A stretch of DNA of 64,000 bases from an uncultured bacterium (lineage in GTDB: Bacteria > Planctomycetota > JAJSAM01 > JAJVHW01). Both the position numbers and the translations under genes were made by a program. Each line of letters opens with the position of its first letter. Positions within the stretch are counted from its first letter, which is position 1. The stretch is from positions 1 through 64,000 of the forward strand of contig CALKVK010000024.1 in NCBI GenBank assembly GCA_937996235.1. The letters are read 5' to 3'. The notes below the pieces were generated by a model that saw nothing but the letters and a program-made list of their open reading frames with translations, was not told the origin of the DNA and made no database searches. Of the stretch, positions 1-7,887 are shown one piece after another.

Positions 1-432
1 GATCCAGCCTCGAAACAGCCTCGGATCAGGACTTCTGAGCCACGTGAACAGTTACGTTCGTGCCATCGAGGCTGGAACACGACGCAGTGCCAGCGTTCCC
101 GATGGTCAGGCCCCGGCGAGACCTCTGCGTCCGGACACCGCGACGCTTCGGTGCTGCCTTGCGTCACCCGGATGACGTCGGTCCTCGCGACAGATACCGT
201 TCGGGGCTCGGTGACGCGGCTCGCGCACTCGCCGTCTACTCTTCGCAGCGCCGGTCACCCGAACGCCACGCAAGACTCGATTGCGGCTGGTGGCCAGCCT
301 TTGCCGGGTGGGAGTGGATACCCACCGGGTTCCAATACAAGATTTCAGGCGATCTGATCTTCCATCCTCCTCGCCCAGGCTTCGCCTGGCGCAACCGGGT
401 TCAGTACGTCGGAGATCCCGCGAACGGCCCCA
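1..432. other. No convincing gene
   Basis: I see no supportable gene here. Open frames exist on the plus strand, including one of about 156 codons from 60, but the translation is rich in Arg/Pro, matches no family I recognise, and has no clear ribosome binding site. It is typical of chance open frames in high-GC DNA. The stretch lies beyond the small minus-strand gene ending at 433. Confidence 0.5.
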
Positions 433-711
433 TCAAGGACAGACTACGACGATACGGTACAGGCACGATGATCCAGAACCCAGTCGACGCACTCGCTGAA
501 CGAACGTTGCGTTCGTCGCGAGTGAGCTGACATACACGCTGACATGCTCGCACTCGTGGAGCTCGAAGTGGAATCGTCCGTCACGCGTCGTCTCGGTCCA
601 GGCAAGCAGCACGGGTAACGCATCGACGCCGTTCGGGTCCTCCTGCGCGCAAACCATCGCGCCGCCTACGGGCCGTCCATCGTGGTCAACGACAATTCCC
701 GCTACGCGCAC
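433..711 (-). CDS. Small protein with carboxypeptidase-regulatory-like (beta-sandwich) sequence
   Basis: 92 residues. The start VAGIVVDHDGRPVGGAMV resembles the opening of carboxypeptidase-regulatory-like domains (pattern G-x-V-x-D-x-x-G-x-P-V-x-G-A), followed by TTRDGRFHFEL, the usual second strand pair. Such domains are Ig-like folds found in extracellular proteins, but no signal peptide is visible here. The start is GTG with GGGAG about 5 nt upstream. It lies just downstream of the RHS tail on the same strand, so it may belong to that locus. The function is unknown; the family assignment is moderate and the coding call fair. Confidence 0.5.
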   Translation of the reverse strand: MRVAGIVVDHDGRPVGGAMVCAQEDPNGVDALPVLLAWTETTRDGRFHFELHECEHVSVYVSSLATNATFVQRVRRLGSGSSCLYRIVVVCP

Positions 712-740
712 TCATCTCCCTTTGACTGCCAGGAGCAGGA

Positions 741-1247
741 CTAAGAGCACTGCGACCCTGAGTAGCGAGCGTCGACCGCCTTCCCAAACGACGCTGCGTG
801 CTTGAGCGATGCCAGATACATCGCCATCTTCCGCACGGCCTCTGACTTGTACACAGACTCGCACGAGCTCTCTGTGAGGGGAGGGCACGGCCCGAGCTCC
901 ACCACTTGATAGACATCTTGCGTATACTGTTCGTTTGTCGGCTGACCGAGCTTGTCGGAGATGGGCTTCAGAATTGTGACCACCAACCCGCAGTAGCAAC
1001 GCGGCGGTGGCGCTCGGAGCACGTAGTACGCCACGACGGCCGCAGCTATCGCGAGCCCAATCGGATTTGCAGCAAGTCGCACGTTAGGCAATTCAGGCGC
1101 TTGCCACGGCATCCCACCTGGGACCGCAACAACTACGCCGCCGACAGCCGGCCCAATCTCTTCCGGAGAACCTCCACCGCTGGAGTCTCCACCGTGAGTA
1201 CCGGGAGGGCTGGTAGGTTGCAACGGATCCCTTCTAGGACGGCCCAA
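741..1247 (-). pseudogene. C-terminal tail of an RHS-type protein, cut off by an in-frame stop
   Basis: This frame is the same frame as the RHS-core gene, which stops at a TGA at 1269-1271. After seven sense codons it can restart only at a TTG (1245-1247) with no ribosome binding site. The 168 codons encode a Pro/Gly-rich linker, a hydrophobic stretch (IGLAIAAAVVAYYVL, about residues 62-76) and a Cys-containing region ending SGSQCS. In polymorphic RHS toxins the variable C-terminal part follows the core directly, so this is best read as the original tail now separated by a nonsense change. I recognise no toxin fold. It could instead be a separate small membrane protein. Confidence 0.4.
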
Positions 1248-1268
1248 CGGGCCGGCGTGGTGTCCCGC

Positions 1269-2216
1269 TCAGGGTGGGCCCCAGCCCTCCAGGCTGTCAG
1301 TGCCATAGGGATCCACGCGGCGTATCGCGCTCCCGAGCACGTACGCATACGCGGCCGGACCCTCCACATACTCCAACGGATCTCTCTGAATAAACCTCTT
1401 CAACTCCGCCGAGTAGTGCCGCGCCCGGTAGTAGTACAGCCCCGACTCCTCGTCGAGCCGCCTTCCCGTGTACGTGAACGGGTTCCCGATCTGGCTCGCG
1501 GAGACTGTCGAGCCGCCCTGGTCCTTGATCGTGATCTCGCCGTACGGCCCGTAGTCGTAGCTCTCGACCACGACCTCGTCGGGATCCGTCACCTGCGTGA
1601 CGGAGCCGAGGAGCTGCGTGTGGTAGTAGAAGCGCTTGGTCTCGGTCGTGTTCAGGTCCCCGTCCACGTCCGCGATGTCGGGCGCCTCCATCATCGCCAC
1701 CTCGTCGATCCCCTGCCCGAAGGCGAAGAGGCGGAGCAGGTTCCCCGAGCCGTCGTACTCTTCCAGGCACTGCTGGTTCGCGTAGACGAAGCGCGTGGTG
1801 TCGCTTCCGACCGTCTTTGACGTCCTCCGCCCGAGGCCGAGGGCGTCGTACGTGTAGGTCGCGATCGTCGTCGGGCCGGACGAGGCGATCACCTCGATCA
1901 GGTGGTTGTGGGCGTCGTAGACGTACTCGTACGTGCCGTCGTCGACCAGGTTGCCGTTGTCGTCGTAGCTGTGCGAGGTGCCGCCCACCGACGTGTACTC
2001 GTTCATGGCGTTGGTCGAGTAGCTGACCGTCGAGGCCGAGCCTCCGTACGGGGTCGTCACCAGCGACGTGAAGTTCAGCACGTCGTCCATGTTGTACTCC
2101 ACCTTGTCGACGTAGCTCTCGGCGCCGGGGTTCGCGATCTCGTTCGCCGGGTCGTCGACGTCTTCCTGCGGAGGCTCGGGCAAGGTGGTTGCGGTGGCAT
2201 CGATGGCCCTCCGACA
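1269..2216 (-). pseudogene. RHS repeat-associated core protein, truncated at both ends
   Basis: The translation shows YD-type RHS repeats (YSTNAMNEYTSV, YDDNGNLVDDGTYEYVYDAHN, YTYDALGLGRRT) and a complete RHS-associated core: GPYGEI, YTGRRLDEESGLYYYRARHY, QRDPLEY and DPYGTD. RHS proteins are normally over 1000 residues and form a shell around a C-terminal toxin or glycan-binding part. Here only about 315 codons remain. The frame opens after a TAG at 2217-2219 with no credible start codon, and ends at a TGA directly after the core. It therefore looks like the 3' fragment of a large gene, with its tail (741-1247) also disconnected. Identification is confident; function is probably lost. Confidence 0.8.
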
Positions 2217-2249
2217 CTACCCTTCCACCACCCGACGAGGAGGGACGCC

Positions 2250-2657
2250 ATGCCTGTGCTCTTCAGCTACAACCTATCGAACACCAACTCGGCGACGAGC
2301 AACCGCGTGCAGAGCCTGTTCGAGCGGCTTGGCTGGCAGAATGTCGGTGGGAGCTCCTATCGCTATCCACCGCTCGGAAGCGACCCCGCGGAGCCTGAGG
2401 ACTGGTTCAACCACGTAGTGCCGGCACTGATGGGGTTCCGCGCGTTGGTGCTCAAGCACCCGAAGATCTCCGTGGACAAGTTCAGTTTGGATGTTCAGAC
2501 CAGTACGGGGCACGACGCAGCGAACCCGAACAACCCGGGACAGTGCATTGCGGCGGCCAGCGCCGCGACTCTCGCTCCCACCACGAAACCGCAGTTCGGC
2601 AAGAAGAAGCTCATCGCCTGGCTCCAGGGCACCACGGACAAGTTTCCCTATCCGTAG
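2250..2657 (+). CDS. Hypothetical protein in the slot beside the orphan tail gene
   Basis: 135 residues, starting MPVLFSYNLSNTNSAT, with ATG at 2250 and a strong AGGAGGG ribosome binding site 6 nt upstream. It has no signal peptide or membrane segment. A central region (DWFNHVVPALMGFRALV) looks like an amphipathic helix, and Lys-rich and aromatic residues close the protein. I do not recognise the family. It converges on the tail gene that ends at 2676, leaving 18 bp. That arrangement is repeated in the intact prophage, where an opposite-strand gene ends 10 bp from the paralogous tail gene. It may be a phage accessory (moron) gene; this is inference from position. Confidence 0.6.
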   Translation: MPVLFSYNLSNTNSATSNRVQSLFERLGWQNVGGSSYRYPPLGSDPAEPEDWFNHVVPALMGFRALVLKHPKISVDKFSLDVQTSTGHDAANPNNPGQCIAAASAATLAPTTKPQFGKKKLIAWLQGTTDKFPYP

Positions 2658-2675
2658 CCGCGCACGCGGATCACG

Positions 2676-4040
2676 TCACGTCCCCATCGCCTGCCAGTGG
2701 ATGGTCGGCGCGAACGTCGCCGGGTCCTCCGCGAACACTGCCGCTCCGGGTTGGAGCGTGACCTGCGTCGGCGTGACAGCGAAGATCTCGACGCTTCCCG
2801 GGTAGCCGAGCAGGTGGGCCGTCACCTTCGGGACGTTCTGGAACGGCGTCGGGAGTACGACCACCGCGGGATCCTCCGGGCCGACCGCGAGCTCGCCTTC
2901 CAGCTTGCGGTGGAACTTCCGCCGCCGGAGCACGAGGCGGGGGATGCGGACCAGCCGGAGCCCGTCGCCGCGCACGACCACGCGCAGCCGGCAGCGCCAG
3001 AAGGCGTCGGTGCCAGAGAGGTACGGACGCCAGCCGTCCCACGGCCCGGCCGCCGACTGACTGGTGTCGATCTCGACCGTTGTGTCCGGCGGGAGGAGCG
3101 GCGTCACGCGCCACGAGTTGTGCGAAGCGAACCCGCGCGTGCCGAGGGGTACGCGGTCGCCGTCGCGGCGGCGGCGCGCGCCGCGGGCCGGGCGCCGGAC
3201 GGCGCCGAAGGGGAGCGCCACGTCCACCGGCTGCTCGACGCCGAGGTCCAAGTCGACGCGCTGCTTCTCGACCTGCCCCGCGTCGCAGGGGAGCGTTTCG
3301 TAGACCCCCTCCGGCCAGTACTTCGCGAAGCACGGGACGCCCGCGAACGAGCCGAACGGCGTGACGGCGGCACCGAAGTGATCGGGCAGACGCGCGAGCC
3401 GGAGCGCCCCGGCGTCGGGCTCGAGGTTGGTCGTCGGTCCCGTCCAGCCGCCGGAGCCCTGGTCCGACGTGTCCGCGGTGACGTGATCGTCGAGCGCCTC
3501 GACCGTCAGCGCCGCGGTCGCCGCCGCGCGGCAGGCGCGCTCCTGGCGGTCCACGGCCTTCAGGTGGAAGGTCTGAGCGTCGGAAGCCGACCACGCCCAG
3601 GTGTGGGACGTACCCGTGATCCCCGCCGCGACCCGGACGCCGTCCTCCCAGGTCGCGCCGACTCGGATCTCGTGGCTCGTCGTCACGCCGTCCGTGGCTG
3701 CGTGCCAGCGGAACGTGAGGTTCGAGCCGTCCTGCGCGACGGCGAAGCCAGTCGGGGTCGAGGGGAGGACGGGCGTCCCCTCGTCCGCGAGGGGCGCGAC
3801 GCGCACCGTCTCCCACTCGTGGTCCGGCGCGAGTCCCCCGTCGTCGAGGACGGCCGCCGCCGCGAACGTGTACGACCGCTCCGGGTGAAGGTCCTCGGCC
3901 GTGGACTCCGAGCCCTCGGTGCGGCCGATCTCCGTCCACCCGGAGTCTCCGGCCTCCCGCCGCAGGATGGCGGTCGTGGCAGGCTCGCTCCCAGACCACG
4001 AGAGTTCGACGGCGACGAATCCCAGGGTCTCCTGTGGCAT
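2676..4040 (-). CDS. Orphan phage tail/appendage protein with fibronectin-III-like domain
   Basis: 454 residues, ATG at 4040. The N-terminal 90 residues are Ig/FN3-like (VELSWSGSEPATTAILRR, a second sandwich with LTFRWHAATDGVTTSHEIRV). The C-terminal half ends VPKVTAHLLGYPGSVEIF and FAPTIHWQAMGT. It is a clear paralogue of 58253-59611, collinear along its whole length, with long identical blocks such as GVPCFAKYWPEG and AAGPWDGWRPY. That copy sits in a complete tail module, so this one is inferred to be a virion appendage gene left from another prophage or moved by recombination. No other tail gene is next to it. The frame is intact, so it may still be expressed. Confidence 0.8.
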   Translation of the reverse strand: MPQETLGFVAVELSWSGSEPATTAILRREAGDSGWTEIGRTEGSESTAEDLHPERSYTFAAAAVLDDGGLAPDHEWETVRVAPLADEGTPVLPSTPTGFAVAQDGSNLTFRWHAATDGVTTSHEIRVGATWEDGVRVAAGITGTSHTWAWSASDAQTFHLKAVDRQERACRAAATAALTVEALDDHVTADTSDQGSGGWTGPTTNLEPDAGALRLARLPDHFGAAVTPFGSFAGVPCFAKYWPEGVYETLPCDAGQVEKQRVDLDLGVEQPVDVALPFGAVRRPARGARRRRDGDRVPLGTRGFASHNSWRVTPLLPPDTTVEIDTSQSAAGPWDGWRPYLSGTDAFWRCRLRVVVRGDGLRLVRIPRLVLRRRKFHRKLEGELAVGPEDPAVVVLPTPFQNVPKVTAHLLGYPGSVEIFAVTPTQVTLQPGAAVFAEDPATFAPTIHWQAMGT

Positions 4041-4125
4041 GCCGCCACAGTGCCACGGGACGGAGGCACCCGCAACGCGGCCGCGTGGACCAATTGCCCG
4101 AGGTCAGAATGAGGCGGCCGCCGTC

Positions 4126-5691
4126 CTATCTGCCCTCAAGATCCACGAGCTTCCGCTTGATCCAGTCGCTGCCGCGCGCGCCGAAGAGCATCATCAGCAG
4201 TCTGTACCGGCTCGTGGGATGGTGCGACAGGGATGGCGCTCGCAGCTCCCGGAGTGCCTCTTCGTCAGTGAAGAACTGCACACGGTCGAACTCGTAGTCC
4301 GGGCGCGGATGGTTCGCCAAATGGGAGCGCAACTCGTCTGCCGAGATCTGGAGCGGCACAAGCACGCTCAGCGAGATGTTCATGATGGTGCGTTCGAGGA
4401 AGATGCTCAGGACACGAACGTCGTTGAGGCTGTAGTGCGTCGCATCGTCAAGCGCCATCTCCTCGTGGAGTGCCCGGCTGACCCACGGGCCAAGCGTTGT
4501 CGGCCGCGACGCGCCGTCGGGTGCGTCCTTGCGCGGGTTGAACTGCTCTTCGATGGTGGCGGCGTACTTGCCGGAGTAGTAGTGAACTCCTGCCCCGCGT
4601 CGCACGATCGTCACGCGGTCGTCCGTCGTCACGAGCACGGCGTGAAGGCACAGAATGCTGGGGAACGTAGCGACGTGACTCTCTGCAAGAGCCTTCATGT
4701 TGCGGGCCACGAGCGTCGCATCACGCACGAATCGATCCTGGAAGTAGAGGACTTGGCTGAACTTCACCGGACGTGCGTGCAGGAAGACTGTTCCGCCCGC
4801 TTCGAGGTGATCGGTCCCGACGTAGGGGAGCTTGGCGAGCATGATCTTGTCGCCGTCGCCCTTGCCGCTGGCGTCCCAGTACTTGCCTGGGTCGGCCGTC
4901 CTCGCAGCGAAGAATGCGCGATACTCTTCGATGTGCTCCGGCGGAACCACGAATGGATCGTCAGTTAGCTGGATCTTGACTGCGCTCGTCGGCAGTCCTC
5001 GATCGGCAATCGCCGTGCAGAGCGTGAGAGACATCGCGCCATCAACTACGTGCTGGTGCTCCCACGAATCTGGAATCGGTATCCCGACGACGGCATCGCG
5101 CAGACCACCGAGTAGCCGCGCGTAGGCCATGTCAGGCGAGTACTGTCTCTTCACGAATTCTCCCATGTCTCGGACAAACTCGTCGGCGGTGACGACCGAC
5201 GCGTCGCACTTCAGGACCGCCGCCAGAACTTGAAGCAGCGCGCCAGCGTCACCCGCGTCCCACGCACGGTAGCCCTGTGCCTTTGACAGACCGGTGAGGC
5301 GGAGCACCTCATCCTTGCCGAACTCTCGGCCGATCTCGGCCCGATCGTCGATCCAGAGCGGGAACCATTGGGGCGTCTCGCGAAGCGGACACGCTGAGCC
5401 GGAGAGCAGGAGCAACGTGCCGCGAAGCACGACCTCGTAGCGGCACCAGAATCGGGGCGAGTAGTCCCGCGTGCCGAGAACGATGAATGCGGAGGATTCG
5501 AGTGCGTTGCGTGTGATCGCGCGGGTGAAGTCGTCATGATCGGAGGCGGAGGCAGGGATGGATTCCGAGGCCAGAAACACCGCATCGTCGCTCAGGCCAT
5601 ACGCTCTGCAGATCAGGGCCTTGAGGGCGCGCGCGGCCGCGTCATGCGGACTCCCATAGGATATGAAGACCTTGGTAGTCGCTTGCGTCAT
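4126..5691 (-). CDS. TIR-domain protein with possible Nudix-like C-terminal domain
   Basis: 521 residues, ATG at 5691, GGAGG about 10 nt upstream. Residues 6-90 form a bacterial TIR domain: KVFISYGSPHDAAARALKAL, then FIVLGTRDYSPRFWCRYEVV. The Glu in WCRYE (about residue 84) occupies the place of the catalytic Glu of TIR NAD-hydrolases. Around 345-415 the pattern LHAVLVTTDDRVTIVRR, GKYAATIEEQ and RALHEEMAL resembles a degenerate Nudix domain with an insertion in the Nudix box; this is my reading of a weak match. TIR enzymes are effectors of several antiphage systems, and the gene sits in mobile-element debris next to a nuclease-like gene, so a defence role is plausible but inferred. Confidence 0.7.
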   Translation of the reverse strand: MTQATTKVFISYGSPHDAAARALKALICRAYGLSDDAVFLASESIPASASDHDDFTRAITRNALESSAFIVLGTRDYSPRFWCRYEVVLRGTLLLLSGSACPLRETPQWFPLWIDDRAEIGREFGKDEVLRLTGLSKAQGYRAWDAGDAGALLQVLAAVLKCDASVVTADEFVRDMGEFVKRQYSPDMAYARLLGGLRDAVVGIPIPDSWEHQHVVDGAMSLTLCTAIADRGLPTSAVKIQLTDDPFVVPPEHIEEYRAFFAARTADPGKYWDASGKGDGDKIMLAKLPYVGTDHLEAGGTVFLHARPVKFSQVLYFQDRFVRDATLVARNMKALAESHVATFPSILCLHAVLVTTDDRVTIVRRGAGVHYYSGKYAATIEEQFNPRKDAPDGASRPTTLGPWVSRALHEEMALDDATHYSLNDVRVLSIFLERTIMNISLSVLVPLQISADELRSHLANHPRPDYEFDRVQFFTDEEALRELRAPSLSHHPTSRYRLLMMLFGARGSDWIKRKLVDLEGR

Positions 5692-5744
5692 CGTGCTACG
5701 CCTCCGATCCTATCGCGCGCGTCGAGCGCAGTAACCACGCTAGC

Positions 5745-5945
5745 TTGCCTGTCCGCCGCGTGTCCAGTGCGAGCGACACGTCTCAGGGGACCACCGATCT
5801 CCAGCAGCAGCTCGGGCATGCGGATCTGGCGACGACGCAGATCTACGCGGCGGGGCTGTCGGAGCGGCGGCGCGCGGCAGTGATGGCGCTCGACTTCGAA
5901 GTGCGACGTAGCGGCGGCAAGGCACGCTCGGTAAGCGGGGGATGA
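5745..5945 (+). pseudogene. 3' end of a tyrosine recombinase (phage integrase)
   Basis: The peptide LQQQLGHADLATTQIYAAG matches the C-terminal box of tyrosine recombinases: LGH, then TT-x-x-Y, where the Tyr is the nucleophile that attacks DNA. The upstream part with the catalytic Arg, Lys and first His is absent, and the frame runs into unrelated codons with no ribosome binding site, so only about 40 recognisable residues remain. It lies between the TIR gene and the nuclease-like gene, on the opposite strand, about 1.7 kb from a tRNA-Pro fragment. Together these mark the remains of an integrated element. Confidence 0.7.
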
Positions 5946-5979
5946 GCGGCCCGTGACCGGGGGACAGCCGCGCGTCCAC

Positions 5980-7386
5980 CTAGTCCGGATCTGGAGGCGG
6001 TTCGTCCCGGAACTCAAGGGTCCAAGCGCCAAGCGCGCACCGGCGCGGCGCCAACGGATCCGCAACCCGACCCGAGATTCCCGCGCGTCGCTTGAGCAAG
6101 GCCATCGAGCTGGACGGAGTTCGCGCGACATCTGAGAGATCATCCAGCGTCGCGATCGGCACTCTGGCGTCGAGCGCCCTCCCCCATACGGCGTAGTCGC
6201 CGCGGTAGCCGTCGGTGACTACCATCCCGATCGCGGCGCTTGGCAGCCACGCGCGCGCTCGTTTGACTTGGTCGATGCCCTTGACCAGATCCCGGTTCCG
6301 GCGGAAGACCTCCGTAGGTGCATGCGGCCGCAGAAGCGACTTCAACTGGAGTCCGACCGACACTCGCCCTCTCTTGACGTACAAGTCGATGTCACCGGCA
6401 GCAGAACTAGGCACATCTACGCGTTGCCAACCGGTCCCGCGGAACACCTCCAGACAGCGACTAGTCATCCGTTCCTCACGCTTTCCACTCACGAGCGAGT
6501 ACTGCTGAGGATCGCGCATAGCGGCGAGGCGAAGCATGTGCTCCTCGCCAACGCCGCCGGCGAGCGAAGTCAACATCCCGCTGACCCCGAGAACGCCACA
6601 GTCGGTCTTCACAAGCGGCGTGTCCATCCAATCCCGCAGCATGAAGAACGTGCGGTCGTCTCGCGCGTCGCTCTCCGTCACCGTCATCGCGGCAAGCACT
6701 GCCGAGTGATCCGCAAGCATGGAGGGCGCCACGCTGACTACGAGGTTCTCGGCAACGTCCAACGCGCCGCGACGGGCGAGTGCCGTCGCTCGAGCCTGGC
6801 GCGCAGCATCCTTAGCCAGGGCCGCAACGCAACGCCGATACTGACCGGCGGTCCACTCGGACGTGAGTTGATCGGCATCGGAGGTCAGCACCGTGCGCAA
6901 CGACGTCGCATTCGCGATCGCTTGGTATCCAATCATCGTCGCGTCCGACCCGGTGCGCTCTCCGCCCTCATAGAACGTCAACAGTCGCTCTGACGGGGAG
7001 TACACGACGCCGCCGCCTCCCTGCTCTGCTATTGCGAGCCCATCGCACAAGACGCTGTACGCACCACACTCTTCGAAGAACTCGGCAGCCGCCGAGCGCC
7101 GTGGCTGTTTCGTTCCATTGTTGCCCGCCACTCGCAGCACCCACTTCAACGCCCAGAACGCACCGACTCGCAGTGTGTCCTCGCGTCGGAGGCCGACCTC
7201 AAGGAGACCCGGGTTCCGCGTCACGAGCGCCCTGCGAAGCGTTCCCATCGCGTTCGCTGTCTCCTCACAGTGATGGAGCAACAACGCCCTCAACCCGCCA
7301 GACGCCGTACTTCGCAGGTACGGGTGCGAGGTCATCCACCTGTCGATCTCGCGCTCGACGCGCCTCACTTCGGCGGAGACGGCCAA
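5980..7386 (-). CDS. Restriction-endonuclease-like (PD-(D/E)XK-type) protein, candidate defence gene
   Basis: 468 residues from a TTG start with GGGAGG just upstream; no better start exists, although a start at the Met near residue 18 is possible. The N-terminal two-thirds is helical and matches no family I know. Near residues 315-350 the sequence reads CLEVFRGTGWQRVDVP, GDIDLYVKRG, then VSVGLQLKSLL. The GDIDLY / LQLKS pair fits the D and (E/Q)-x-K positions of the PD-(D/E)XK nuclease core, as in many DUF-type restriction and defence nucleases. It shares strand with the TIR gene 288 bp downstream, but an integrase scrap lies between, so co-operation is not established. Confidence 0.55.
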   Translation of the reverse strand: MAVSAEVRRVEREIDRWMTSHPYLRSTASGGLRALLLHHCEETANAMGTLRRALVTRNPGLLEVGLRREDTLRVGAFWALKWVLRVAGNNGTKQPRRSAAAEFFEECGAYSVLCDGLAIAEQGGGGVVYSPSERLLTFYEGGERTGSDATMIGYQAIANATSLRTVLTSDADQLTSEWTAGQYRRCVAALAKDAARQARATALARRGALDVAENLVVSVAPSMLADHSAVLAAMTVTESDARDDRTFFMLRDWMDTPLVKTDCGVLGVSGMLTSLAGGVGEEHMLRLAAMRDPQQYSLVSGKREERMTSRCLEVFRGTGWQRVDVPSSAAGDIDLYVKRGRVSVGLQLKSLLRPHAPTEVFRRNRDLVKGIDQVKRARAWLPSAAIGMVVTDGYRGDYAVWGRALDARVPIATLDDLSDVARTPSSSMALLKRRAGISGRVADPLAPRRCALGAWTLEFRDEPPPDPD

Positions 7387-7887
7387 GGCTCCCTCCCATG
7401 TCGATCGCAGTCGGTCTAGATCCGAGCGGCCGGCCGGCGTGGGCTCTCCCGGCCGCGACCGTGCAGCGCACGTCGGGGCCGAGTCGGGCCGGTCGCGGCT
7501 GGTTCCCCGACCGCTAATCCAACTCTAATACAACTCCTCGGCGAATCGGCCCGATCCGGGGCGAGGAGCGCAGCGCGCGCGACTGCCGTAAACGGCGATG
7601 CGAACGCGACTTACGTTGGTCGGGGCGAGAGGATTTGAACCTCCGGCCTCTTGCTCCCGAATGAACCCAAGTCCCTTGTGCCGCAATGGTTTACGCTCGC
7701 TCGTCGCGGCACGAGGCAGCACACGGCGCAGGAGGCGACTGACGTAGTCCAGCGGTAGTCCAGCGGTGGCGCCCTCGCGGCTTGCCCGTATGCCCGAGGC
7801 GACGGCCGCGGCCTGAGATCCGCTGGCCCGAACGCCACACCTCGGGGTGCGGTCATCACCCCGATACCCATGCACCGGATCGTTGGA
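7387..7887. other. Gap with a 2 x 11-bp tandem repeat (7744-7765)
   Basis: No gene is convincing here. Several short open frames end in peptides such as GGSNPLAPT and EVQILSPRPT, which are characteristic by-products of reading through tRNA 3' ends. The stretch contains the tRNA-Pro fragment (separate entry) and two consecutive copies of GTAGTCCAGCG at 7744-7765, followed by a partial third (GTG). I see no hairpin strong enough to call a terminator for the ATPase gene that ends at 7888. Confidence 0.5.
7617..7661 (-). other. 3' half of tRNA-Pro(CGG), probable attachment (att) site
   Basis: Read on the minus strand this is the tRNA-Pro 3' half: anticodon loop TTCGGGA (anticodon CGG), variable region, T-arm GGAGG-TTCAAAT-CCTCT, acceptor strand and encoded CCA. 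The sequence upstream, where the D-arm and 5' acceptor strand should be, does not fold as a tRNA, so the gene is not whole. Integrases of the tyrosine family often recombine at tRNA 3' halves, leaving exactly such a partial copy at the far end of an element. The integrase fragment at 5745-5945 fits this reading. Confidence 0.75.

Noticed and set aside
60..530. Plus-strand open frame of 156 codons
   Set aside because: No ribosome site, Arg/Pro-biased chance composition, and overlap with the more credible minus-strand gene ending at 433.
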